Shown here: positions 33,240 to 42,389 of the stretch, one piece after another
Numbering within the stretch: position 1 is the first letter of the stretch
How the letters are laid out: every line of letters begins with the position of its first letter
Source of the DNA: Rodentibacter caecimuris
GTDB taxonomy: Bacteria > Pseudomonadota > Gammaproteobacteria > Enterobacterales > Pasteurellaceae
Direction: 5' to 3' (one strand)
NCBI RefSeq assembly: GCF_024622045.1
Contig: NZ_JANKBP010000005.1
DNA: 64,000 nt
Program-made: the position numbers and the translations under genes
Notes under the pieces: model-generated
Seen by the model: the letters and a program-made list of their open reading frames with translations, nothing else
The model's database searches: none
Told to the model about the DNA's origin: nothing

Positions 33240-35738
33240 CTAATGCACTGCCGATACATGTTGTTGATATTTAAAAGATTGAATTTGCACATCACCTTGA
33301 TCACTATATTGAATTTGATAAAACTGTGGATAATTAAAATTACGAGACTCAATGTGATACGGATTTTCATCACCCGACTCTAGAGCCTGATAAAGTTGGT
33401 TAATCTGTTGTACTTTTTCATCTTTTGAACCGTCGCAATGGCGATAAATCTCTAACTGATTGGTTTCATTCAGTAAATAGACATTAAAGGTATTATCTTT
33501 ATTGTCCTCAAAGAAAAATTGCAGGAAACCTTCTCTCGCCAAAAGATCGATTTCAATCGGATATTTGCGATGTTTACTATAAATATCACTTTTTTCTTCC
33601 ACCGGACTTTGTAAAACATCATCAAAATCTACCGCACTTTGACTGCTATTCTCAACTTCTTGCAAGCTAAGCCCGCTTTCTTCAAAGAAAAATTGCCAAT
33701 TTTTTCCCGCTACGCGTAAACGTGGAATATTGAAGGTTTGGTTACCAAGCTGAATGTTTATGCAACGATTTACTAACGCACTGACAAGATTGCGTAATGT
33801 TCGGCGATAATGCCGACTGTAACAAAAAACCTGTACGGAAGGGGGATTATTCGCATCTCGATAAATTTTATTTGATAGCACTTTTAACGCAATCAAAATG
33901 GCATTTGGCCCTTCAAAGTGCAGTGTGCGAATTTCATTCCATATATTGCGATAAGTAAAATCAATGCTCCCCACAAGATTTTGTTCTAGCGAACCGAAAC
34001 TAAATAAATCACAGGCTGAAAGACTATCTTTAAATTCCGTAATTCTTGCCGTAGGATCAGAGGTTAAATTCACGGCAATAACAATATTACGAATTTCACA
34101 AGCGGTTGCCAAAATATCACCGCCTGCTACTGAGTTTTCCCGTGAAAAAGACAACCGAAGATCAGCGACAAAATTACGCAAAGTTTCAATCTCAATAGTG
34201 CGACTAAATAAGTGAAGTTGCGTTTCCGCAGTAAGCAAGCGATTAAAATATGCCCACGCGACCAGCTTATTAAGGCTTTTGTTATACTCAATAATACGAT
34301 GTTGAGAAAACATCATCGTATTTGGTGCTCGATTGATAAGATACCAACCGTCTTGGAAATGCTTATTACCCCTGACTTCTAAAAATGAAATATGCGGCTC
34401 GGATAAATTACGGGAAATCTGCGAATTAAGTAAAATCACCTTGCCCGGTAGTTCCTCAAATGTCGTGTAGAGTTTACGGGTAAGAACATTAATATCTTGT
34501 GGTACAACGCTTGAGTTAATTTTATATTTACGGGCAAAACTCACCAAATTATGATAGCTCATCATCAAAAACTTCACTAAGTTATCATGGCTTTCTTTGG
34601 CACGCTTAATTTTCCAAAACGGGCGATAATTCAGTTCGTGAATTTGTTCGGCACTCCAGCCCCATTCCTGAGCTAAAATTTGTATGTAATCAGTCCGCCA
34701 GTTATGGGTTTGATATAAGGCTAAATCTTCTGTTACTTTGACATAAAAACAGCGACGAACAAAATCAAGGCGCTTAAATTCGGAAAGTGCGGTCAAATAA
34801 TCCGTCACTTTAGAAAGAATTGCAATATAAGGATCAAAATGATGGGCAGGCGTGGTGTTGCCGGAAAAGAGATCTTCTTTAAACTGACGAGCAATAAGAT
34901 GAGGGTTCGGATATTCTTTCGAATAAACTTCCAACAACAAAATTTTTAGTACGGATTTATACGGCGAATCAATTCCTTTGTAAAGTTGCCACAAGCCTGC
35001 ACCAAAGTATTCCTTAGCGGAAAACTGCGCTAATCCGCCAAAATCAACCCAATCTTGTGAATCAAGCGAACCGTTCTGAATGCGTGTTTTGACTTCGTTT
35101 TCATAGTCCGCTTCATTTTCTACCCATAAATGTAACCACAGTAACGGTTTCCCAGCCAAGCGAACGGCAGAGCGATAAAACTCGTCAAGCAATAACATAT
35201 ATTGTGCAGAGCCACTGTTTTCGCTCGTCAAAGGTTCGGAATAATATCCATGCCGGAAACGCTGTTGATCAACCAGATAGAAATTAATTTCAACCTCAAA
35301 CCCCATTGCCCATTCTTTGATTTTTTGGGCTTTTTGTTCTAATAAATCCCGTTCATTTTCTGTTAAATCTTCACGGCAGCAAATCCATGTATCCATATCA
35401 GAGCTACTACTTTGGCTGATAGAGCCAAAACTGCCCATCACATAAATACCTAAAATCGGTGGATTATCACCATAGGTCGGATCTTTTATTTGCTCGTAAA
35501 GTTCAGGAGATTCGGAAGAAAGGAATTGTTGCTGATAAGCCGACAACTTAAAATTTGCCACGCCACAAGGGGATTGCGCCACATAACCGGATAAACTCGA
35601 ATGGTTCAATTGAAACAGTAAAGGAAACAGAGATAAAACGTGTCGAAACCCATCACCGGATCCCGATAATGCACGTTCCAAACGACGCTTATCAAGAATT
35701 TCCACACATTTTTTTGCTCGATCGAGATCGTATTTCAA
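33240..35738 (-). CDS. cyaA: Class I adenylate cyclase
   Basis: 832 residues; makes cyclic AMP for CRP, which in Pasteurellaceae also controls competence together with Sxy (known). The N-terminal catalytic domain has the nucleotidyltransferase motif GSFGSISQSSSSDMDTW (about residues 104-120), followed by conserved VEINFYLVDQQRFRHG and LLLDEFYRSAVRLAGK; the C-terminal regulatory half is less conserved. The start is a TTG codon with an AGGAT site seven bases upstream, as in E. coli cyaA, where the weak codon limits expression. Several uptake signals are embedded. Confidence 0.95.
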   Translation of the reverse strand: MKYDLDRAKKCVEILDKRRLERALSGSGDGFRHVLSLFPLLFQLNHSSLSGYVAQSPCGVANFKLSAYQQQFLSSESPELYEQIKDPTYGDNPPILGIYVMGSFGSISQSSSSDMDTWICCREDLTENERDLLEQKAQKIKEWAMGFEVEINFYLVDQQRFRHGYYSEPLTSENSGSAQYMLLLDEFYRSAVRLAGKPLLWLHLWVENEADYENEVKTRIQNGSLDSQDWVDFGGLAQFSAKEYFGAGLWQLYKGIDSPYKSVLKILLLEVYSKEYPNPHLIARQFKEDLFSGNTTPAHHFDPYIAILSKVTDYLTALSEFKRLDFVRRCFYVKVTEDLALYQTHNWRTDYIQILAQEWGWSAEQIHELNYRPFWKIKRAKESHDNLVKFLMMSYHNLVSFARKYKINSSVVPQDINVLTRKLYTTFEELPGKVILLNSQISRNLSEPHISFLEVRGNKHFQDGWYLINRAPNTMMFSQHRIIEYNKSLNKLVAWAYFNRLLTAETQLHLFSRTIEIETLRNFVADLRLSFSRENSVAGGDILATACEIRNIVIAVNLTSDPTARITEFKDSLSACDLFSFGSLEQNLVGSIDFTYRNIWNEIRTLHFEGPNAILIALKVLSNKIYRDANNPPSVQVFCYSRHYRRTLRNLVSALVNRCINIQLGNQTFNIPRLRVAGKNWQFFFEESGLSLQEVENSSQSAVDFDDVLQSPVEEKSDIYSKHRKYPIEIDLLAREGFLQFFFEDNKDNTFNVYLLNETNQLEIYRHCDGSKDEKVQQINQLYQALESGDENPYHIESRNFNYPQFYQIQYSDQGDVQIQSFKYQQHVSAVH

Positions 35739-35871
35739 GCGGCATCCTACCGAATGGAAAAAGTTGCCAATACTCTACCACTTTAAGCAGGTTAAAGTAA
35801 AGAATTACTACCCAATCTCAAGCCTATTTGCTATATTTCCCACTCTGTTATTTTACTGTGGGATTGCGCTT

Positions 35872-36183
35872 ATGGAACGACCGTCTATGCCAACAAAATT
35901 TAGTGGGTTCGCTTGGGGACTTGCGGCTTTTTGCACGCCGGTTTTACTGTGGCCGCTCGCGTTGATTATTTCCCCCTATTTCGCTCAAAATCATGCATTA
36001 ACGGAAGGGCAAAGCAATTTGTTCTCTACCCTATTTTGGCTCTACCCTTTCATTCTCGCCATTATTTCGCGTTTACTGTATAAATTACATGCTAAACGCC
36101 CGAAACTTGCCGGGCGATTACTCGGGATAAGCGCTGCCGGTTTCTATGGCATTTTAATTTATATTTGTTTGGCGAGCCGCTAA
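35872..36183 (+). CDS. Small membrane protein of unknown function
   Basis: 103 residues from this start (alternative ATG 35887). Three hydrophobic segments (about residues 11-33, 50-66 and 80-100) and a positively charged loop (KLHAKRPKLAGR). An open frame continues upstream to 35764 but that part overlaps the promoter area and lacks a ribosome site. Divergent from cyaA. I do not recognise a characterised family; a small Pasteurellaceae-restricted membrane protein is the best guess. Confidence 0.6.
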   Translation: MERPSMPTKFSGFAWGLAAFCTPVLLWPLALIISPYFAQNHALTEGQSNLFSTLFWLYPFILAIISRLLYKLHAKRPKLAGRLLGISAAGFYGILIYICLASR

Positions 36184-36227
36184 AAAAATCCGCCAAAACC
36201 AACCGCACTTTAGGAATCGCCGGCTTA

Positions 36228-37211
36228 TTAAAACGCCAATAAAATCTTGCCAATATGCGTGCCTTTATCCATTTCTCTGTGTGCCTGTGTAACTTCTCTG
36301 AAGTCATAGCACTTGTGTAAAATAGGTTTAGTAATTTCCCCTTTAGCAAGTTTGTCCCATACATTTTCCAACAGAGATTGAGCAATTACCGCTTTTTCTT
36401 CCGCTGTTCTACCACGCATGGTCGAACCGGTGAGGGTGGCTCGTTTTACTGCAATGTTGAGCAAATCAATCTGTTCCGCAATATGTCCCCCCATAAAACC
36501 GATCAGGAAAATCCGCCCGTCTTTATTGAGAATGTCAAGGTTTTGTGCAAAATAGCTTGCGCCCACTAAATCCAGTACACCATCAACCCCTGTTTGATAT
36601 TGACGAATCCTTTCCACAAAATTTTCGGTTTTATAGTTGATTGCAATTGCCCCAAGTTGTGCCACCACCTCACATTTTTCTGCATTTCCGACTGTTGCGA
36701 AAGTTTTTATTCCAAGGCTTTTTGCGATTGCCAATGCTGTAATCCCAATGCCGCTGGTTCCGCCATGCACAAGCAGGCTTTCACCCGGTTTCATTTGTTG
36801 TTGCATAAAAAGATTCGCCCACACGGTGAAAAACGTTTCCGGTAGCATTGCAGCCTCTTGCAAGGTGTAGCCTTTCGGAAGCGGCAAAACTTGCCCTACT
36901 TTCACCACACAATATTCCGCATAGGCACCACCGTCAGTTAAAGCACAAACAAGATCACCAATATTGAAATTTTTTACCTCCTTCCCTAATGCCACCACTT
37001 CACCTGAAAGTTCTAATCCCATAATCGGTGTTACATCTTTTGGCATTGGATATAACCCTTGACGCTGCATAATATCCGGACGATTTACTCCCACAAATGC
37101 CACTCTCACTAACAGTTCATCAGCTTTAGGTTGCGGAATGCGCGCATGTTCGATAAATAATACGCTGGGATCGCCCGTTTCACGCATATTGATTTGTTGC
37201 ATATTCATCAC
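36228..37211 (-). CDS. NAD(P)H-dependent quinone oxidoreductase (PIG3-like, MDR family)
   Basis: 327 residues of the medium-chain dehydrogenase/reductase family without structural zinc. GroES-like N-terminal domain (about residues 1-120, with MGLELSGEVVALG) and Rossmann domain with LLVHGGTSGIGITALAIAK (about 142-160). The pattern VGVNRPDIMQRQGLYP fits the PIG3/TIGR02824 quinone oxidoreductase group. It probably reduces quinones or reactive carbonyls in the cytoplasm. It follows hchA in the same direction after 67 bp with a hairpin between them; both are divergent from an AraC-type regulator. Confidence 0.82.
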   Translation of the reverse strand: MMNMQQINMRETGDPSVLFIEHARIPQPKADELLVRVAFVGVNRPDIMQRQGLYPMPKDVTPIMGLELSGEVVALGKEVKNFNIGDLVCALTDGGAYAEYCVVKVGQVLPLPKGYTLQEAAMLPETFFTVWANLFMQQQMKPGESLLVHGGTSGIGITALAIAKSLGIKTFATVGNAEKCEVVAQLGAIAINYKTENFVERIRQYQTGVDGVLDLVGASYFAQNLDILNKDGRIFLIGFMGGHIAEQIDLLNIAVKRATLTGSTMRGRTAEEKAVIAQSLLENVWDKLAKGEITKPILHKCYDFREVTQAHREMDKGTHIGKILLAF

Positions 37212-37235
37212 ATTTAACTAATTCTATTATCTAAA

Positions 37236-37260
37236 ACAAAAATTCCGTTGAAATCAACGG
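37236..37260 (-). terminator. Weak terminator/attenuator between hchA and the oxidoreductase gene
   Basis: Perfect 7-bp stem CCGTTGA/TCAACGG (37245-37251 with 37254-37260), then AATTTTTG on the minus strand. The very small loop and short T run suggest only partial termination. Confidence 0.5.
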
Positions 37261-37278
37261 CATTGGAAAAGGATTAAA

Positions 37279-38148
37279 TTATTTCAAACCCACAGATTTT
37301 AATAATTCTTCGGCGGCTAAAATACCAAGTTTATTGCCTGCTAACGGGCTATCGCCTGTTAATAGATTACGGTCTTTGTGAACCTGACCGCTAATGCCTT
37401 GATTCATCACTTTCATCCCTAATTGTTCCAAGCGAGCGGCTAATAACCAAGGTAATTTACCGGGCATATAACCGATATCAATGTTTGCGCCTTCATCCAA
37501 CGCATCCGGGAAGACACATAGCTCATAGCCTTTGAATGGAAAATCCGCCTCGTGCTTATCAATTGCAGCTGCCGCTAATGCCGCCGGGCCGTGACAAAGG
37601 GTGATGATAAATTTATTGGTCGCCATCGCCCAATCCAATATTCGTTTTACTTCACGGCTTTCCGGAATTTTATTAAATGCGCCGTGACCGCCGGGAATTA
37701 ATACCGCCACATAAGGTGAATTTTCAGCGGTAACTTCATCAATGATATCCGCTAATTTTGCCGGTTTATCTAATTTCGGCAAATACTCATTGTAGATTTC
37801 AGCGACGGCTTGATCTTCTGCCGGCATTGCCCACATTTCAAATTTTGCGTGATTGCCTGAGAGAGTCGCCACGTCAATTTCAAAACCGGCTTTATGAATA
37901 TGAAGCATCGGTAATAAGGTTTCTACCGGATGATTCCCCGTTGAAAACCATTTACCGTTTTGCATTTGTAAATAGCGTTCATCGGTGGCAATCATCAGTA
38001 CTTTTTTATCGCCTTGGTAACGTGTTTCGAACTTCACACCGTCAAAATCAGTTTTTGGGCTGGTGTATTGCGATAATGAATATTCTGATGGGAAATAAGC
38101 ATTGTGTTCTGCAAAATCACGTACAGGTTGTTTGCTTAATTCAGTCAT
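37279..38148 (-). CDS. hchA: Protein/nucleotide deglycase and chaperone Hsp31
   Basis: 289 residues of the DJ-1/PfpI superfamily. The catalytic cysteine is Cys185 in ITLCHGPAA, the same number as in E. coli Hsp31, followed by His186. Length and N-terminal extension match HchA rather than the shorter PfpI/YhbO proteins. It repairs methylglyoxal-glycated proteins and acts as a holding chaperone (family knowledge). Transcribed with the quinone oxidoreductase, away from the AraC-family regulator. Confidence 0.92.
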   Translation of the reverse strand: MTELSKQPVRDFAEHNAYFPSEYSLSQYTSPKTDFDGVKFETRYQGDKKVLMIATDERYLQMQNGKWFSTGNHPVETLLPMLHIHKAGFEIDVATLSGNHAKFEMWAMPAEDQAVAEIYNEYLPKLDKPAKLADIIDEVTAENSPYVAVLIPGGHGAFNKIPESREVKRILDWAMATNKFIITLCHGPAALAAAAIDKHEADFPFKGYELCVFPDALDEGANIDIGYMPGKLPWLLAARLEQLGMKVMNQGISGQVHKDRNLLTGDSPLAGNKLGILAAEELLKSVGLK

Positions 38149-38344
38149 TGTAAAGCTCCTATTTTGCTATTGTTTATACGGTTGTATGAACCGCCGCGTA
38201 TTATAACGAAAGCCAAATACAAAACACTTGCCTAAAATGATATTTTTATTGCCTTTTCTGATAAATTTCAAATTTAGAACTCTACTCTTACCTTGATTTC
38301 AATTAAAATTTTCAGAAAATTTCGTCCATGATTTATTGTAGAAA

Positions 38345-39247
38345 ATGACAATTTCAAAAACACCTGAGAAATTGACCGCACTTTACCATCAACTGGTTAC
38401 AAAAGTGTTGCCTTATATGCCGAAAGAAGGGCGTATTCATACCAAAATAGAAGGCTTGAGTTTTTATCGCCACGACAATCCGAATTATTCATTACCTTGC
38501 GTGCAACCGCTTGGTATTGTCGTTGCTCTTCAAGGACGGAAGGAAATTTCTTTGGAGAACGAGCATATTTGTTATGAAGTGGGGCAGATTTTGTTTATTG
38601 GTGCGAATATTTCAGGCTTTGCTTATATGCCGGAATGCTCGTTCAACAAGCCTTTTTTAGGTTTAGCGTTAGAATTTGATTTTAACCAACTTTCTCACTT
38701 GGCGTGTACATTGGCATTGAATAATAAAAATATGCAGCAACACAACACGCCCAATCGTATTTTCAACCTGTTTGATGCCAATGAAAAACTGCTTGAAAGC
38801 CTTTCCCGACTGGTAGATACCCTGCAAGAGGAAGCGCTTATCCGGCCTCTTGCAGAACTGATTAAGCAGGAAATTGCTTTACGGATTTTTCATGCTCATC
38901 CGGAATTGGTGACATTACTGAAAGATGGCACTGCAACGCATAAAATTATTGAAACGATGGTCTGGATGAAACAGCATCTGCAATCAAAAAATACGCTTTC
39001 AAGCCTTGCCGAAAGGGCATTGATGAGTGAGTCTGCATTTCGCCAACATTTCCGCGCTATTGTCGGCATTAGCCCGATGAAATTCCAAAAACAGTTACGC
39101 CTACAGCAAGCCCGCGTGTTGATTTTGCAAGAAAAACGCCCGATTGCTGAAGCAGCAAGCTTAGTCGGCTACGAAAGTCCCTCTCAATTTTCGCGTGAAT
39201 ATAAACGATTTTTTGGGGTGACAGCAAAAGAAGATCGGCTCGAATAA
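38345..39247 (+). CDS. AraC-family transcriptional regulator
   Basis: 300 residues: N-terminal AraC_N/cupin-like domain (about residues 25-180, with PLGIVVALQGRKEIS and FIGANISGF) and C-terminal double helix-turn-helix (about 200-298, LAERALMSESAFRQHFRAI and AEAASLVGYESPSQFSREY). This group (AraC_type_N, YqhC-like) commonly controls adjacent oxidoreductase genes that respond to aldehydes. Divergent from hchA-oxidoreductase with a shared 196-bp intergenic region, so it probably regulates them. An uptake signal encodes T-A-L near its N terminus. Confidence 0.85.
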   Translation: MTISKTPEKLTALYHQLVTKVLPYMPKEGRIHTKIEGLSFYRHDNPNYSLPCVQPLGIVVALQGRKEISLENEHICYEVGQILFIGANISGFAYMPECSFNKPFLGLALEFDFNQLSHLACTLALNNKNMQQHNTPNRIFNLFDANEKLLESLSRLVDTLQEEALIRPLAELIKQEIALRIFHAHPELVTLLKDGTATHKIIETMVWMKQHLQSKNTLSSLAERALMSESAFRQHFRAIVGISPMKFQKQLRLQQARVLILQEKRPIAEAASLVGYESPSQFSREYKRFFGVTAKEDRLE

Positions 39248-39252
39248 AAAAT

Positions 39253-39297
39253 AAAAAGTGCGGTTAAAATTTGCCTTAAATTTCAACCGCACTTTAG
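39253..39297. terminator. Bidirectional terminator between the AraC-family gene and greB
   Basis: Two intact uptake signals form an 11-bp outer stem (39255-39265 with 39285-39295); an AAATTT pairing continues inside. It serves both convergent genes. Confidence 0.75.
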
Positions 39298-39305
39298 CGC
39301 TGAGC

Positions 39306-39785
39306 CTAACTTTCCTCATACCAAATACGATTCACATAAAGGGTTATGCGTCCGGAAGGCGTTTCTACACTCACTTCATCATCAATGGTTTTACCAATCA
39401 AAGCTCGAGCCACAGGTGAATCAATGGAGATCCAGTTTTTCGCCGGGTCAAACTCATCGCAACCGACCAAACGATATTGTTTTACCTCCCCCTCGTCATC
39501 TTCTAATTCCACCCACGCGCCAAAAAAGACTTTGCCCTCTTGCTTAGGGTTGTAATCCACAATTTGTAAAACCTCTAAACGTTTGGTGAGAAAACGCACA
39601 CGGCGATCAATTTCCCGTAATCGGCGCTTGCCGTAAATATACTCGGCATTTTCACTGCGATCCCCTAACGCTGCCGCATCAGAAACCGCCTGAGTGACTT
39701 TTGGGCGTTCTTCTTTCCACAAAAATTTAAGTTCTTTATCTAAGCTGTTCCAGCCTTGACGTGTGATGTAGTTTGATTTTGCCAT
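39306..39785 (-). CDS. greB: Transcription elongation factor GreB
   Basis: 159 residues: N-terminal coiled coil that enters the polymerase secondary channel (about residues 1-75, with acidic tip AALGDRSENAEY) and a C-terminal globular FKBP-like domain. The extra basic character and KEERPKVTQAVSDAA pattern fit GreB rather than GreA. It stimulates cleavage of backtracked RNA. Divergent from tex, the same arrangement as in E. coli. Confidence 0.94.
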   Translation of the reverse strand: MAKSNYITRQGWNSLDKELKFLWKEERPKVTQAVSDAAALGDRSENAEYIYGKRRLREIDRRVRFLTKRLEVLQIVDYNPKQEGKVFFGAWVELEDDEGEVKQYRLVGCDEFDPAKNWISIDSPVARALIGKTIDDEVSVETPSGRITLYVNRIWYEES

Positions 39786-39896
39786 TTATTTTATAAAGGT
39801 CGGAAAATTTATTGAATTATATTTGAGCCAAGTTATCAAAACCAGTATTCTATCCCCGATTTTCATTAACTTTATTTTCAACAAAGACGTATTCCG

Positions 39897-42206
39897 ATGT
39901 TAAATCAACAAATCAGTCAAATTATCGCAACAGAGCTTAACGTTGCACCTAATCAAATTCTCGCCGCCATTCAACTTGTCGATGACGGCAACACCATTCC
40001 ATTTATTGCACGTTATCGTAAAGAGGCCACCGGTGGTTTAGATGATACTCAACTACGCCATTTTGAAACCCGTTTAGGCTATTTACGCGAGCTTGAAGAA
40101 CGCCGTCAAAGTATTTTGAAATCTATTGATGAGCAAGGCAAACTCAGCGATGAATTGCGCGCGCAAATCGAAGCAACCCAAAGCAAAACCGAGCTTGAGG
40201 ATTTGTATTTGCCCTATAAGCCTAAACGCCGTACAAAGGGGCAAATCGCCATTGAAGCGGGGCTTGAACCTCTCGCCGAGTTACTTTGGAACGAGCCAAA
40301 AAATGATCCGGAAACGACCGCACTTTCTTTTGTGAATGCCGAAAATGGCGTGGCAGATGCCAAAGCCGCCTTGGACGGCGCACGCTATATTTTAATGGAG
40401 CGTTTTGCCGAAGATGCGCAATTATTGGCAAAAGTGCGACAATATTTGCAGCAAAATGCCCAAATTGAAGCGAAAGTGGTTGAAGGAAAAGAGCAGGAAG
40501 GCGCGAAATTCCAAGATTATTTTGACCATCAAGAATTGCTGAAAAATGTGCCCTCTCACCGTGCCTTGGCGATGTTCCGAGGGCGTAATGAAAGCATTTT
40601 ACAACTAACTTTAAACGCAGATCCTGAGGCAGAGGAAGGGGTGCGCCACAGTTATTGTGAAGACATTATTCGAGAACATTTGGGCGTGCGTTTCAGCGGT
40701 CAGACGGCGGATAAATGGCGTGAGCAAGTGATTGCATGGACATGGAAAATCAAAGTGTCCTTGCATTTAGAAACAGAATTGATGGGAGCATTGCGTGAAA
40801 AAGCGGAAGAAGAAGCCATTGATGTTTTCGCCCGAAATCTGACCGCACTTTTAATGGCAGCACCTGCCGGCTCAAAAAATACGATGGGGCTTGATCCGGG
40901 ATTACGTACCGGTGTGAAAGTTGCCGTTGTGGATAACACGGGGAAATTATTGGATACCGCCACTATTTATCCTCACACCGGCCGTGAGAGCGAATCACAA
41001 ATGACTTTATTTGGTCTCATTCATAAGCATAATGTTGAACTTATTGCGATTGGTAATGGTACGGCCTCCCGTGAAACGGAACGTTTTGCTAAAGCCCTGA
41101 TTAAAGAAATCAAAGACAATAAACCGCAAACTGTAGTAGTGAGTGAGGCGGGCGCGTCGGTTTATTCCGCTTCAGAATTTGCCGCGAATGAATTCCCGCA
41201 TTTAGATGTTTCTTTGCGTGGCGCGGTATCCATTGCACGCCGATTACAGGACCCGTTGGCAGAGCTGGTGAAAATCGAACCCAAGGCGATTGGTGTGGGG
41301 CAATATCAACACGATGTCAATCAATCTCAATTAGCCCGTAAATTGGATGCCGTCGTTGAGGATTGTGTGAATGCGGTAGGCGTTGATTTGAATACGGCTT
41401 CCGCCCCACTACTCGCCCGTGTAGCAGGGATGACAAAAACCTTGGCGCAAAACATTGTGGCTTATCGTGATGAAAACGGTCGTTTTGACAGCCGTGAGCA
41501 ACTAAAAAAAGTGCCTCGTCTCGGACCAAAAGCCTTTGAACAATGTGCCGGTTTTATGCGCATTGCAGATGGGAAAAATCCGCTGGATGCCTCAGGCGTT
41601 CATCCGGAGGCTTATTCATTGGTAGAAAAAATCTTACAAGCGACCCAACAGTCTATTCAAGAATTAATGGGAAGCCATACTGTGCGCCAGCTGAATGCTG
41701 CACAGTTTACTGATGAGCGTTTTGGTTTACCGACGGTACAAGATATTTTCAAAGAATTGGAAAAACCGGGGCGTGACCCTCGTGGCGAATTTAAAACGGC
41801 TACTTTTATTGAGGGCGTGGAAGACATTTCGGATTTAAAAGCCGGCATGATTTTAGAAGGCACGATTACGAATGTCACCAATTTTGGCGCGTTCGTCGAT
41901 ATTGGCGTACATCAGGACGGGCTGGTACATATTTCATCACTTAGTGATAAGTTCGTGGAAGACCCACATCAAGTCGTGAAAACCGGCGATATTGTGAAAG
42001 TCAAAGTATTAGATGTGGATATACCGCGTAAACGCATTGCACTGACAATGCGATTGGATGAAAGTGCGGTAAAAAATACTGATAAATCCGACCGCACTTT
42101 ATCGGCAAAACCTCGGGGCAATACTGCACGCCAAGAGCGTAATCCACGTGGCAATAGCGCAATGGGTAATGCTTTTGCGGATGCACTAAAAAATTGGAAA
42201 AAATAA
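39897..42206 (+). CDS. tex: RNA-binding transcription accessory protein Tex
   Basis: 769 residues. N-terminal Tex domain, YqgF/RNase H-like domain (about residues 325-440, TMGLDPGLRTGVKVAVVD), helix-hairpin-helix (about 490-560, GVDLNTASAPLLARVAGM) and C-terminal S1 RNA-binding domain (about 645-715, GTITNVTNFGAFVDIGVHQDGLVHIS). The Lys/Arg-rich tail follows. Homologous to eukaryotic Spt6. An uptake signal near the end encodes S-A-V, and another lies just after it. Single-gene unit with terminator. Confidence 0.95.
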   Translation: MLNQQISQIIATELNVAPNQILAAIQLVDDGNTIPFIARYRKEATGGLDDTQLRHFETRLGYLRELEERRQSILKSIDEQGKLSDELRAQIEATQSKTELEDLYLPYKPKRRTKGQIAIEAGLEPLAELLWNEPKNDPETTALSFVNAENGVADAKAALDGARYILMERFAEDAQLLAKVRQYLQQNAQIEAKVVEGKEQEGAKFQDYFDHQELLKNVPSHRALAMFRGRNESILQLTLNADPEAEEGVRHSYCEDIIREHLGVRFSGQTADKWREQVIAWTWKIKVSLHLETELMGALREKAEEEAIDVFARNLTALLMAAPAGSKNTMGLDPGLRTGVKVAVVDNTGKLLDTATIYPHTGRESESQMTLFGLIHKHNVELIAIGNGTASRETERFAKALIKEIKDNKPQTVVVSEAGASVYSASEFAANEFPHLDVSLRGAVSIARRLQDPLAELVKIEPKAIGVGQYQHDVNQSQLARKLDAVVEDCVNAVGVDLNTASAPLLARVAGMTKTLAQNIVAYRDENGRFDSREQLKKVPRLGPKAFEQCAGFMRIADGKNPLDASGVHPEAYSLVEKILQATQQSIQELMGSHTVRQLNAAQFTDERFGLPTVQDIFKELEKPGRDPRGEFKTATFIEGVEDISDLKAGMILEGTITNVTNFGAFVDIGVHQDGLVHISSLSDKFVEDPHQVVKTGDIVKVKVLDVDIPRKRIALTMRLDESAVKNTDKSDRTLSAKPRGNTARQERNPRGNSAMGNAFADALKNWKK

Positions 42207-42217
42207 TCGATATTTAT

Positions 42218-42248
42218 AGGGGAATGTACATATTCCCCTTATTTTTTT
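42218..42248 (+). terminator. tex terminator
   Basis: Perfect 8-bp stem AGGGGAAT/ATTCCCCT (42218-42225 with 42232-42239) and a T-rich run. Confidence 0.88.
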
Positions 42249-42389
42249 CATTTTGTCCGTCAAACCAACTCTAAATAGGTAGAAATTAATGTGAATTTTC
42301 AAAAATGAGATCAAGTTAACATTTTTTCTGATTTACTTTCTTTAAAATAGCGCGTAGCTAAATTTTAATCTTTTATACAGAGGTGACTT

